64,000 bases of DNA, taken from NCBI GenBank assembly GCA_002110485.1, contig MOWL01000001.1, forward strand, positions 62,001-126,000. The letters are read 5' to 3'. The notes beneath the pieces are model-generated. The model was given only the letters and a program-made list of their open reading frames with translations. It was not told where the DNA came from and made no database searches. Position 1 is the stretch's first letter; each line of letters begins with the position of its first letter. The position numbers were made by a program, and so were the translations under genes. This stretch comes from Emergomyces orientalis (Eukaryota; Ascomycota; Eurotiomycetes; Onygenales; Ajellomycetaceae). Shown piece after piece: positions 45,901-55,997 of the stretch.

Positions 45901-46875
45901 AACTAATAAATAAGAAATCACCGCGAGAGGAATCCATCAAAAGGTGCTGCATCAAGTTTTACTACTATCTTCCTTTTCCTTTCTCCTTTTTCTTTGAAAA
46001 CTTGTGTTGGCCCCGCAGCCCCAATCCCTTTTATCCATAATTCCCCCCTCTGCTTAGAGTCTAGTGGACAATTTCCCCCCAGTCGTGGCTTGGGCTGTCG
46101 TCTCGCATGTTCTCGTCCTCTTCGCCATCTGTCTCTTCTTCTTTGTCTTCCTGCTCCCGTTCCTCTCTGCAGCATCTGTTCCAAATATTAATCCATGTGG
46201 TTACTCGCTGTGCCACCCACGTTTTTCCGCATATTGACTCCCACGTTGTCAGCATTTCGTCTTCGCTGCTCTTCCTTGGTCTCTCAGCTATTATTTTCTT
46301 TCGGTGACCTCGCCCTCCCGTCTGGTTCGTCGAATCGTCTCTCGCGTGGACCCCCCCTGTTGGTGCTGCCTGTGGTGCGCCTGTTCCTGGACGCTCTTCC
46401 GAACCCCAACGTTATGGGGTACAAAACCCAATTAAAATAATAATAGTAATAAACACAAGTCCTTCGCCTGTCGGAGACTTTTTATTCTTTATTTCTACGA
46501 CGGTTGTCAGCGCGTTATTTTGTTTACGTTTATCATTATCTATCTTTACCTGGCCTGCTGCCCCATAATTTGAACGGTCGGATATGATGGTCTCCTCGAC
46601 CCTCAAATAGCGGTCAGAAACAGAGAGGAAAAGGGAACGAATAAAACAGGGACACAAAAAAGAGGAACGACATTCTAGCTCCCTTCGGCTGGAAGCACAT
46701 CACTCCCTCGGGCTCTCTAATTTTTTTTTAATTTTTTTTTTAATTTTTTTTAATTCCTTTTTCGTTTTCGTCTTTTGGGTGAGGGCTGAAAGACAGCAAA
46801 CGAACTGTATCGGCCGCTAATTAATTACCTGGAAAAAGAAAAGAAACCCTGGTCGCAACCAAGACGAGGGGGAGG
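42916..46875. other. Longest gene-free region (4.0 kb) between hop1 and the Q/S-rich gene
   Basis: Contains C runs at about 43570-43585, a 19-G homopolymer at 44456-44474, a CA/CT microsatellite at about 44983-45035 and poly-T blocks at 46720-46752 that probably lie in the next gene's promoter. ORFs here (44432-44755, 45054-45248, 45264-45500) are short and isolated. No gene, tRNA or transposon ORF is recognised. Confidence 0.5.
44456..44474 (+). repeat. G19 homopolymer
   Basis: Nineteen consecutive G residues, preceded by GGGTGGGTT. Read length of the tract could be uncertain in assembly. Confidence 0.85.
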
Positions 46876-49800
46876 ATGTCCCAAAACCAACGTGGACTGC
46901 CAGTTCCTCAACGCTTATCCAGTATCTCGCCTTCGTCAGACGAAAACCTGTCTCGCCAATCCAACATACCTCCTCTGTCTGGCCTCGATAGGATCATCGC
47001 GCAGCATTCACAGGAGCGCCATAGTTATACCGCAAACAATAACATCATCGTCGATCATGATTTTCTGACCAAATTCGGCAGGACAGTGCGGACAGCAAGA
47101 CAGGTTGAAATACCCCCTCCTCCATCAGCCGCCGTCAACAGCGGTGAAGGAACGGGAGAAGCAATTAATGGATACCTAAATCTTGGAGTCGCAGAGACAG
47201 GCGCCATCCCGCAGGGACAATTGCGCTCACGAGCCTCGTCGCCTCTTTTGGGCCACCGATATCAAACCCAACATCACGATCCACTCCCGCCCTTTCATGC
47301 AAAGGCACACCCCACTCTGCGCCAGCCCGAGTCATCTTCGACCGAGCGCTCATCTCGCGATCCTTTGAAGCCTCCCTCGGTTGTTCCACAGCAGGTGCAG
47401 GCCCAAACGCAGACCCAGACGCTCAAGCACGCACAGAAACAAATACCAGCATCGTTTTCGTCCAGGGATCTGGCTTTTAGAAACAAGGCCTACTCTCTCA
47501 ATTCGTCGACTGAGTCTAACTTAGCAAACTACTTGGATCCCTTGCAGCCATACCTGCAGGACCAGGAGAAGAAGTCGTCGTCGTCATCGTCGTCGTCGTC
47601 GTCGTCGTTGCCCTCATCATCGTCAAAACCCAAGCATCGCCCCCCCATGATTGATCTGTCGAAACTTTTCCCCAAACCTAGCGATCCTTCCGCCCACCCT
47701 GCCGTGCCGCTATTATCCCCACATCGCATGACAATGTCGCCGTCACCCGTCTCCTTGCTGTCAGATGCCTCCTCATTCGGTGGGCAGCAGCGGAAACTTG
47801 GCAGTCTACACCAGACAGTGAATAAATTGACCAAACCACCTAGTAGTAAGGAGCTCTCAGCTCTTCGCAAGCAGTATGAACAGAGGCAGCATCAACAACA
47901 GGAGCAGCAACATTCTGAACCGTCGCCCTATTTCTCAACGGAGCGTCATTCCGACAATTTTTACGAAGGGCAACAACAGCAACAATATTCTGAGCCATCA
48001 CAACCCCCTACCCCAAATCTCGCCCAGAGTTCTTACCAGCAGCATCCGGTGAAAAAGGAAAAAGAGTACTTTTTCCAACGTGGGAAGCGAGAGAGAAAAC
48101 GGCGCGAGGAAGAGCAGCAAAGGCAGAAACAACAGGAAGAGGAGCAGCTTCGCCAACACCGGAAACAGGAGCAAAAGGACCGAGAACGGAAGCAACGGGA
48201 GCAGCTTGAACGGGAACAGCAGCAGCAGAAGCAGCAACAAGTGCAACAGGAAAAGGAACAGTATTTTCAACGCCAGAAACGTGAGAAACAACGACGGGAG
48301 GAACAGAAGCGGAGAAAGGACGAACCAGACCAGTCTCAACAGCGCAAGAAACAAGAGCAAATCCTGCGGGAGGAGGAGAAACAGCAACAATTGCAGCTAC
48401 AGCAACAGCGGCAAGAGGAGTTACAGTCGCAACATTACCAATTCCCATTCCACGAGAAGCGCACCACGCATCAAAGGAAACCCCCGGTCGAGTGGTTTGA
48501 TGGGCCGGAGGGACGCATTAGTAGCGATGACGATAATGTTGAAGGCGACGACCTCATCCAACATGGTTTCCAAAACCCGCCTTCCGTAAGACAACCTGCG
48601 CATCGAGAGTCCGCCTATTCCCGTGGTAGCAGTAATCGGGTTAGTGTGCATTCCAATGCCATGAGTGGGACTTCAAGAGCCTCAAGCCGAACCCTAATAC
48701 TGTCTCCCGCGCCTGAACCTGCGAAGAAAGTCACACCCGAACTCCAAAGCAACTTCAGCCCCTTTATCAACCCCGCAACCAGCAGATTCCACACCTTTTT
48801 TCATGATTGGGACCTTGGGAGCGCCACTCCACCTAGTGTGGGATCACCGGCTACCGCCTTCGGAGGGCTGTCCAGGAAAAGCAGCAAACTCACTTTAAAC
48901 AAATCGGACCTTAACGAGTCTAGTGTACTCTGTCTTTCTTCCTCGGAAGATGAAGCTGAAGAGGAGGAAGTGGAGGTTCGTAAACAGGCCCAGCAACGGG
49001 GTATTCGCGATAGTATCGCTACGTTCGACGAAGGGGCATCCGAAATTTTGACCGCCAAAGCCGTTGCCGCATCTCGGGGCCCTTCCGTGTCTAGAATCCG
49101 AAACACAAGCGTGGCCCCTCACCGAATTTCGCGAGACCACTCAACTTCATCCACCGTGAGAGCCCCAATCTACCGCCCTTCAAATGGAATCCCGACAATC
49201 TCGGAGCCAGACAGCCCACCCGCATTCCGCTCCTCCGCATCCGCCTCCATGGCCACCTCGGCCATAACCAACTCTGTCCCTTCACCATTCGACTTCCAGC
49301 TTCCCGTCTCCCGCACCCAGAATAGCATCAAATCGACGAATCGCCGCAGCCGCGTCATGGCTGTGACTAGACAAGAAGAGCAGCTCCTCGAAGTCATAAG
49401 ACAACACGGTGGGAACATGCCACCCAACTTCCCGCTTATCGACCTGCCCACCCCAGCAACCTCCATCACAAACCCGATGCCAACCACAGCCTCGGCCGCA
49501 ACCTCAAACACGAACACCATCACGAACGCGTCCCGAAAATCTCCATCTCTTTTTACCGAACCCCCCCCCTCTAGTCAACACGGGGGCGGGAGCATCGGTG
49601 ACACCTCTTTCCTAGCACTAAGCCCCATCCTCCCACCACCCCGCAGCACAGGCCCAGACCGCACTTCCGCTGCCGGAAGCGACAGCTCCCGCTCCCACCA
49701 CGCGCTATCAGTCTCAGATAGCGGCGGCGACCACCACTCCAACCCTTCACCGCGCATTAGCCTCATGCAGTCAGACGCGTTTCCCTCACCTTCAACTAGC

Positions 49801-50280
49801 TGGACCTCGCCGCGCACGCCAACGCTGACACAACATAACCAGCAACACCAGAAACACTATCAGCAACATAATCAACAACACCAAGAGACTACCAGCCCGA
49901 GCAGTGGCAGTGGCGGTGGCGGAAACCCGATTCGCCAGCATCATGTGATGCTAATGCATCCGCAGCCGTTATCCTCATACCCACCAACAGCATTGCAGCT
50001 GTCATCGCCGCCGTCACCGTTGTCTGCACCGCCTTCACCCCCTTCACATTTGCCGTCGGTCACCGCTGCTGCTGGAGGCCAGAGCTCTCTGGAGGTGGAG
50101 ATGGTGCTTCCGATAGAGGAGACGAAGCGACATTCGCGCACAAGGACGGATAGTAGTAGTGCGATGGTGTTTGGGGATGGGGAGGAGGATGACAAAAGCG
50201 CTGCGGTGGATAATACCGAGTTACCTATCTGGGCGTTGGGGTGGAATGCTGAGGCGCCTGGGTTGGCAGTTGTGCATTGA
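46876..50280 (+). CDS. Large intrinsically disordered Q/S/P-rich protein, unknown function
   Basis: Single uninterrupted ORF of 1134 codons from ATGTCC. No known domain is recognised. Residues 1-330 are Ser/Pro-rich with a TCG/TCA-encoded Ser run (nt about 47573-47616). Residues about 335-530 are extremely rich in Gln, Glu, Arg and Lys with a charged helix/coiled-coil pattern (KREREKRRREEEQQRQ-like) and two related FFQRGKRERKRR / YFQRQKREKQRR segments, suggesting an internal duplication. Segments of more normal composition are FHTFFHDWDLGSATPPS (about 640), the acidic patch SSSEDEAEEEEVE (about 692-705), SRVMAVTRQEEQLLEVIRQH (about 830) and the C terminus NTELPIWALGWNAEAPGLAV. Length, single frame and codon use support a real gene. 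Other-strand ORFs here (47998-48448) are shadows. Function unknown. Confidence 0.8.
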   Translation: MSQNQRGLPVPQRLSSISPSSDENLSRQSNIPPLSGLDRIIAQHSQERHSYTANNNIIVDHDFLTKFGRTVRTARQVEIPPPPSAAVNSGEGTGEAINGYLNLGVAETGAIPQGQLRSRASSPLLGHRYQTQHHDPLPPFHAKAHPTLRQPESSSTERSSRDPLKPPSVVPQQVQAQTQTQTLKHAQKQIPASFSSRDLAFRNKAYSLNSSTESNLANYLDPLQPYLQDQEKKSSSSSSSSSSSLPSSSSKPKHRPPMIDLSKLFPKPSDPSAHPAVPLLSPHRMTMSPSPVSLLSDASSFGGQQRKLGSLHQTVNKLTKPPSSKELSALRKQYEQRQHQQQEQQHSEPSPYFSTERHSDNFYEGQQQQQYSEPSQPPTPNLAQSSYQQHPVKKEKEYFFQRGKRERKRREEEQQRQKQQEEEQLRQHRKQEQKDRERKQREQLEREQQQQKQQQVQQEKEQYFQRQKREKQRREEQKRRKDEPDQSQQRKKQEQILREEEKQQQLQLQQQRQEELQSQHYQFPFHEKRTTHQRKPPVEWFDGPEGRISSDDDNVEGDDLIQHGFQNPPSVRQPAHRESAYSRGSSNRVSVHSNAMSGTSRASSRTLILSPAPEPAKKVTPELQSNFSPFINPATSRFHTFFHDWDLGSATPPSVGSPATAFGGLSRKSSKLTLNKSDLNESSVLCLSSSEDEAEEEEVEVRKQAQQRGIRDSIATFDEGASEILTAKAVAASRGPSVSRIRNTSVAPHRISRDHSTSSTVRAPIYRPSNGIPTISEPDSPPAFRSSASASMATSAITNSVPSPFDFQLPVSRTQNSIKSTNRRSRVMAVTRQEEQLLEVIRQHGGNMPPNFPLIDLPTPATSITNPMPTTASAATSNTNTITNASRKSPSLFTEPPPSSQHGGGSIGDTSFLALSPILPPPRSTGPDRTSAAGSDSSRSHHALSVSDSGGDHHSNPSPRISLMQSDAFPSPSTSWTSPRTPTLTQHNQQHQKHYQQHNQQHQETTSPSSGSGGGGNPIRQHHVMLMHPQPLSSYPPTALQLSSPPSPLSAPPSPPSHLPSVTAAAGGQSSLEVEMVLPIEETKRHSRTRTDSSSAMVFGDGEEDDKSAAVDNTELPIWALGWNAEAPGLAVVH

Positions 50281-51494
50281 TATACATATACATCTCCTGA
50301 GTGCGTCACACAACACTGGATTTTTTTGCGGATTTATTGGTTTTCAAATGGGACTATTCACGCCATTTCGGGACGGAACCTGGCTATCTATATATTACAG
50401 GGACATAATCGTTGGTTTTCATTGACATTTCGACTGCATATCTCTATCGGGTTTCTTTCGTTCTTTCTCTCTTTTTTCCTTCAATTTTTTTTTGGGTCAG
50501 GATTAAAGGCGTTGCAATGTGTGCGCAGTCGACTAATCTGTCCTCCCTTTGACCTTTTTGCTCCTTTTTAAGGCGGCACCCTGTTTTCATATCCCACCAT
50601 CCCTCTCCAATTCTTTCTATCTTGCATTTTACAATTCCACCATCAATCAAGCATGATATTCTATATTCCCTCTCCCTTTTTTTTCCCCTTCGTCTAACAT
50701 ACACTTGTATGTCTCCATACGACCATCACGTTTTCCTTCGCCATTACCCATATACCCCACAATGTAATAACAAAAGGGAGTGACTTCCTCCTTCTTTCTC
50801 GTTTCTTTCTGCCTTTCCATTTATCCATGTCTATCTGCAGGTCAGAAATCCGGGATATATATAAATATATGTAATACTCGCTTCTCTTTGACTTTTTCGA
50901 CCCAATACCCCCACATTCGACCTCAAAAAGAAATTTTTTCTTTCTTTGTTCTTCTTTTTTATTAAAAAAAACAAACAATAAGAAAATAAATAAGAAATTA
51001 CCTACTTTTTTCTTTCGTGTTGACGTAGGGCGTTTCCCATTTTCTTTTCGGGTTGTTGTGCAACAAAGGAAACATGCATAGTTTAATACGAATTTTCCCT
51101 GGATAACCCTTTCATTTTTCTTTATCTTTGATAGTGACTGTCCCCCCCGCGAGAATAGTACCTGCTATGATTAATGTCGATCCGTAGAAATTTATATTTT
51201 TTAATTTTTTTAAAGATGGTATTTCAGATTTTTCCCAGCTGCCTATAGGTAGCTAGGTACGAAACCCCAATTTGGAAGCTCGTAGTTATTTGTTGTTTCT
51301 GGTGGGCGGCAATTCGTTTTTTACTACGAGAGTTAATAGGAATTTGGCAGAGGGCCTGCGCCTTTTTTCTGTATTTCCTTTCTGAGGGTAAGAGATATAT
51401 AGATAGATAGGCTCATTAAGTTTTGGGTGATCAACCATAGCGGTGTAGTTCCCCTGCAATTTATTTTTGCATCGTATGAGTTTTCTCCTCTTTT

Positions 51495-51498
<4 letters not shown>

Positions 51499-51527
<29 letters not shown>
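51499..51527 (+). repeat. T29 homopolymer
   Basis: Twenty-nine consecutive T, within T-rich sequence downstream of the Q/S-rich gene. Confidence 0.85.
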
Positions 51528-52255
51528 CTCGTAGTCTACATGTTGAGATATTGGGAGGGTAGAGTAAATTGAATATGATTGACAGAAGAGACCACCACCT
51601 CCCATCAACCCATTACCATGCCACAGGCCAGGGTGCTATAAGCGGTTACAGGATGCTGTTACATGTTGTTTTTTATTCTTCTTATTATATATGTATCTTT
51701 TCCCCTTCTTTTTCATATTTTTATTTTTACAAGCCCAACCAAACACCCTCAAAACATGGCCACTTTTGGAGAAAGTGGTCAGGAGGACAAAGTTGGAGGA
51801 GGGTCCTAACAAAAAAGAACTTGCAGCTTTAGTTCAACATTTTGGAACTACCCGCTTAGTCTCACTGATAGGTTTCAAGATGCGGCATGTGTTGGGCCAG
51901 CTTGGCGGAGGCCCACCGGCCTTGCAAATGTTCAGGGTTTCTCCCCTCGGGTCCTTTTGGCTGGTGTTTGCTTTCTCCACGGTTAATCGCTCCCAGGGTT
52001 GCTTGGTATGCGATTAGCGGGTTCTCATCAGGCCAAGGATAAGGCGGGCTTTGGCTGGTGTGGCGGCGGTTGGGTACGTACCAGCCTACCAGGTGACTGA
52101 TGGCCCTGGGCATTGGAGGGTTTGGATTCAGGTTGCAAAAGAGGGATTGGAGTGAGGAGGTTATTAATTTGGTGATTCATTAAGTTGTAAAACAGATGCA
52201 AGTTCAAGGAACTCATTTTTTGGGGGGAGAATGTAGAGACACATTTAGAGAGCCG

Positions 52256-52278
52256 TATATATATATATATATATATAT
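52256..52278 (+). repeat. TA dinucleotide microsatellite
   Basis: Eleven TA units in a gene-free region, 39 bp before the TACGGAGTA motif. Confidence 0.85.
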
Positions 52279-52958
52279 CTCTATGTAAGCTACAATAACA
52301 GCACATTTCGACTATCTACGGAGTATCGACTGCTCATTTCTGCCCCTGGTTCAACTTTCTGCATCGTGTGACACTTTTTCTCTCTCCTCTTGCTCTCGTT
52401 CTTATTCCCTGAAGTATCTGGCGCTGTTTGTTTTGTATATATTCGCGGTCTTTGCCACTTCCTGTGCTGCTATTCATCAATATATTTATAATAATAATAA
52501 TTATTTTTATCACCGTCATCATAGGTATTGCCAACCAACTAACCATTTAGTTCAAGGCGACAAAACAAAAATAATCATACTCCCAACACTCCATACATGT
52601 GTCGCCTGGTTAAAGCCAACCCTGTACCTGACGAAGCCCGAAACGGGCTGCTGACCGCACTAAATACTATTCTGGGCTCTCGATCTTGTTTACTTGCTTT
52701 TTCTTAGCACGGCTGGACACTGGACAGCTCAATTCTGGGTTTTTCTTGAGCTAGTTCTTGATTGTCACCAACAATCTCCAGCCTCTGACTCTCAATCCTC
52801 AGTTCCGCTCGATTCAATCCTATTCAATCCTTCCTCACTGTCAGTTCTGTGAACGTACAACCGCTCACACGTCGCGAATCTGCATACTTTTAACCCCAGT
52901 AGGAGCTTCGCGCACTCTGCATCAGTTCTGTTCCATTTCACCACACATACGAGTCACA

Positions 52959-54739
52959 ATGGGAAGGGATTCGAGGGCGGCAGCTGTCTGGATGGGCATC
53001 CCAGGGAGGCACATTTCCTTGGTTTTGGTACGGACAAAGTTCCCCCCCTCCTACCCCGTTCTCAAAAAAGTTCTTTTTCTTCCCTGTGTGTGTGGTATTG
53101 TGATTTCGTGCAGTGCTAACTCATGCACCCTATTTCGCACGCGCAGTTAACGATTCAGTATACGACCTTCACATTAGTATGGAATTTTTGCTCTCTCTCC
53201 TTTGCTCCTCCAAACTTTCTCCTGATATCTGACGGAGCAAAACACAAGGTGGAATTGGCTGAACTAACCGTCTTGTGTCACGCGAATTTTACGAACCACA
53301 GCTCCTCCATTACTCTAGAGTAATGCCCGTCGTGGGCGGTCGCCGCTACCTCACCTCCACCGCCGTCTTCCTCAATGAAGTCACAAAACTCGCCATCTGC
53401 CTGACCGTTGCGCTCTACGAGGTGTCCAAAACCGTACCACCCTCCATGCCCGCGACTTCGCTCTTCACCAACTTGTCTGCTGTGGTCTTTACTGGGGATA
53501 GCTGGAAACTAGCCGTTCCAGCAGGGCTGTATACCCTTTCAAACTCCCTCGTGTATATCGGGCTCTCCAACCTCGAAGCCGCCACGTTCCAGGTCACATA
53601 TCAGTTGAAGTTAGCCACAGCAGCGATCTTTGGCGCTACGTTGCTCAAACGGAGTTTATCCTTTGGAAAATGGATGGCGTTGCTCCTACTGGTGGCTGGC
53701 GTCTTTATCGTCCAGCTACCACACGCGGACCCCGATGATATCGGCGACCACCGCGCGCACGTGCATTTTCCTCGCTCGCTGGAGGAATGGCAGAACCTCG
53801 GTGCCTCAACTGGCCGGAACCTGCATCAGAACCTTCACAAACGCTCCGCTACATACGAAGGCATCGAGGAGGATCTGATGCTGGGACACCCGCACATGAA
53901 TGGAAACATTGGGCTGCTGGCTACCATTGGCGCTTGCATCGCGTCTGGTTTGGCGGGCGTGTCTTTCGAAAAAGTACTGAAGGATAGTGCTACATCAACG
54001 ACATCGGTATGGATCCGCAATGTCCAGCTGGCTGTATATTCGATATTCCCCTCGTTGTTTATCGGCGTGGTGTTCCTGGACGGGGAACAGGTGGCGCGCG
54101 CTGGCTTCTTTGACGGCTACAATTGGGTTGTGTGGCTGGTTATTGGCCTGCAGGCCGCGGGCGGCATTGCGACCTCATATTGCATTTCACGCACGGAACA
54201 TGGGTTGCGGAATTCGGCGACGGGCGTTAGTATCGTGCTAAGCGCTGTCGGAGCAATGTGGACTTTTGATTTTAGGGCGAGTGGGAATGTGAGTACTTAT
54301 ATATCTTAAAACACTTTCTCTCTGCTTTTCTCATATTTTTACTTAATACTAACTGCAAAACTGCCAAACAAAAAAGTTCATTCTTGGTGCCATCCTCGTT
54401 CTCGCTGCCACATACATCTACACGCAACTTCCGCACCCAAACACCCCGCATCAAAAGCAGAACCGGCCCCCACCAATCCGCATCAACAACTTTGAAAAGC
54501 TTAGCGGCCTGGGTATGGGCAATAGTAACAGCAACAGCATTACGAGTGCCTCATCAACAGACGCAGATGAGAAGAATGCCAATGCCGATTCCCACCTCAT
54601 CCCTCCCAACGACTTTTCTATAAAGTTGCCCCCGACGCCAAGTTTGTCCGAGTCGGCGGCGCTGACGACATCCAGGCCTGGCTCGCCTAATCATACTAGG
54701 CTGAAGGGGTCGTATTTTGCGCAGAGAGGGGGTGGTTGA
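52959..54739 (+). CDS. gms1: Golgi UDP-galactose transporter (nucleotide-sugar transporter family, Gms1/SLC35A)
   Basis: Multi-pass antiporter that imports UDP-galactose (exchanged for UMP) into the Golgi lumen for galactosylation. Exons 52959-53027, 53147-53176 (30 nt), 53302-54288 and 54377-54739 give 482 residues. Family signatures include TLLLHYSRVMPVVGGRRYL, STAVFLNEVTKLAICL, LYTLSNSLVYIGLSNLEAA, TFQVTYQLKLATAAIFG, NGNIGLLATIGACIASGLAG, VSFEKVLKDS, SVWIRNVQLAVYSIF and GLRNSATGVSIVLSAV; about ten hydrophobic segments are present. An insertion at about 195-240 rich in His, Asp and Arg separates the two halves. The cytosolic tail (about 400-482) is Ser/Asn/Pro-rich. Substrate preference within SLC35A (UDP-Gal, CMP-Sia or UDP-GlcNAc) cannot be fixed by eye; UDP-Gal is the usual fungal case. 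Confidence 0.92.
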
Positions 54740-55997
54740 GGCTTTTGTCCCTTTTTCCTTCCTATTTTCCTCAAGTGGTGAGCGAGAATGTAAGGGGGAC
54801 CAAAAGGAGTTTTTCGTGGGGCAGTGTGTTAGGTTTCACTGTGATTGGGTTGGATGTAAGTCAGTGAGAAGAGGGAGGGTGCCACTTAGAGGATATAAAG
54901 GGGGTACTTTTATTTTATATTTCGTTTTTCCTTTTGTTTTAAAATTTACATTCCATACAAACGATTTGTGGTTCGCATTACTTTTTTTAGTTTTATTTTA
55001 TTTCGTTGTCTATAAGACTGGGATGCGGGGCGTTTCTTCCACCTTCCTTTTCTTTTCTCTCAATTCCCCACTTTACCTTCCATGATACCAGAGCAACAAT
55101 ACGCATAGCATGGCACATTTTGAGGTGCTATACTTTATATATATATTTTTCAATTGCTTTTTTTTATGAACTCTGCGAAGTACATCTTGCGACCACGGTG
55201 GGGTCTGTTTCCTGGGCATTTCTTGATTATGATCTCGATTGGAAACATCTTGGATTTTGCTCTTTTTGCCCGGTGGGAGTTTTCTTCTTGTCCTTTTTTA
55301 AGCCCCTGTTAATTCTTACGTCCTTTCTTATTACTGCTGCACTTTGCGTGGCGGCCCACCCAATGTCCATCTGTTGGGTTTTCGGAAGATGCACGCCCAC
55401 CTCTCACTGGCTCTCACTGGTACAATAGTGGGAAATGGGAAATACAATGATGTATGAGCATGCACTTGGTGCCACAATTGTTAATGTGGTGGATATTGTC
55501 AGATGCAATTTTAAATAATTTAAGGAGCAATTCGCGTCCCTATTTGCTTTTGGTTTATATTCCTGGATGGTCCTGCCCTTTTTTCCACATCAGGAGCCAG
55601 TCATGTGACGTTGAACCCCTTTTCCCTCCCCAACTTTATTCCAACATCAACGCCAACTTTCTCTTTCTGATCTTATTTCAACGACATGCCATGCTGGGAT
55701 TTCTTCCTGTTTATATCTTTTCTGTTTCTAGCATATCGGGGTTAGAATGAATCATGTTTTGAAATGGCAACATTCTGATTTACTTTGGGCGTGGTTCCTC
55801 TACCGTAAACCACCTAGATCCACCTGTGCCCCTCTGCAATTATTCCTGAATGACTTGACGGTGTAAAACGCCATCTCTTCTTCTTTTCTTCCTCAACTTC
55901 TTCGTCTTACTATATCTTGTTATTTATTGTCTATGCTAGATAAGCTGGCTCAATATTGTTTGATCAGTCACACCATATCATAGTAGTTTTTTAAGCC
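54740..55997. other. Spacer between the transporter gene and mer3
   Basis: T-rich 3' UTR-like sequence of the transporter gene followed by the mer3 upstream region. ORFs (54717-55085, 55006-55428, 55454-55750) are Phe/Leu/Ser-rich translations of T-rich DNA. No URS1-like TAGCCGCCGA was found. Nothing else is seen. Confidence 0.5.

Larger units (their letters stand above)
50281..52958. other. Spacer between the Q/S-rich gene and the UDP-galactose transporter gene
   Basis: Contains a T29 tract (51499-51527), a TA dinucleotide run (52256-52278) and a TACGGAGTA motif (52317-52325). T-rich spurious ORFs occur. The 52750-52958 segment is a pyrimidine-rich leader for the transporter. No gene is called. 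Confidence 0.5.

Noticed and set aside
47998..48589. Leu-rich, Ser/Val-rich and Asn/Arg-rich ORFs
   Set aside because: They are other-frame readings of the Gln/Glu/Arg-rich segment of the 1134-codon gene.
50281..55750. Phe/Leu/Ser-rich ORFs in T-rich spacers
   Set aside because: Typical spurious translations of poly-T 3' regions without conserved features.
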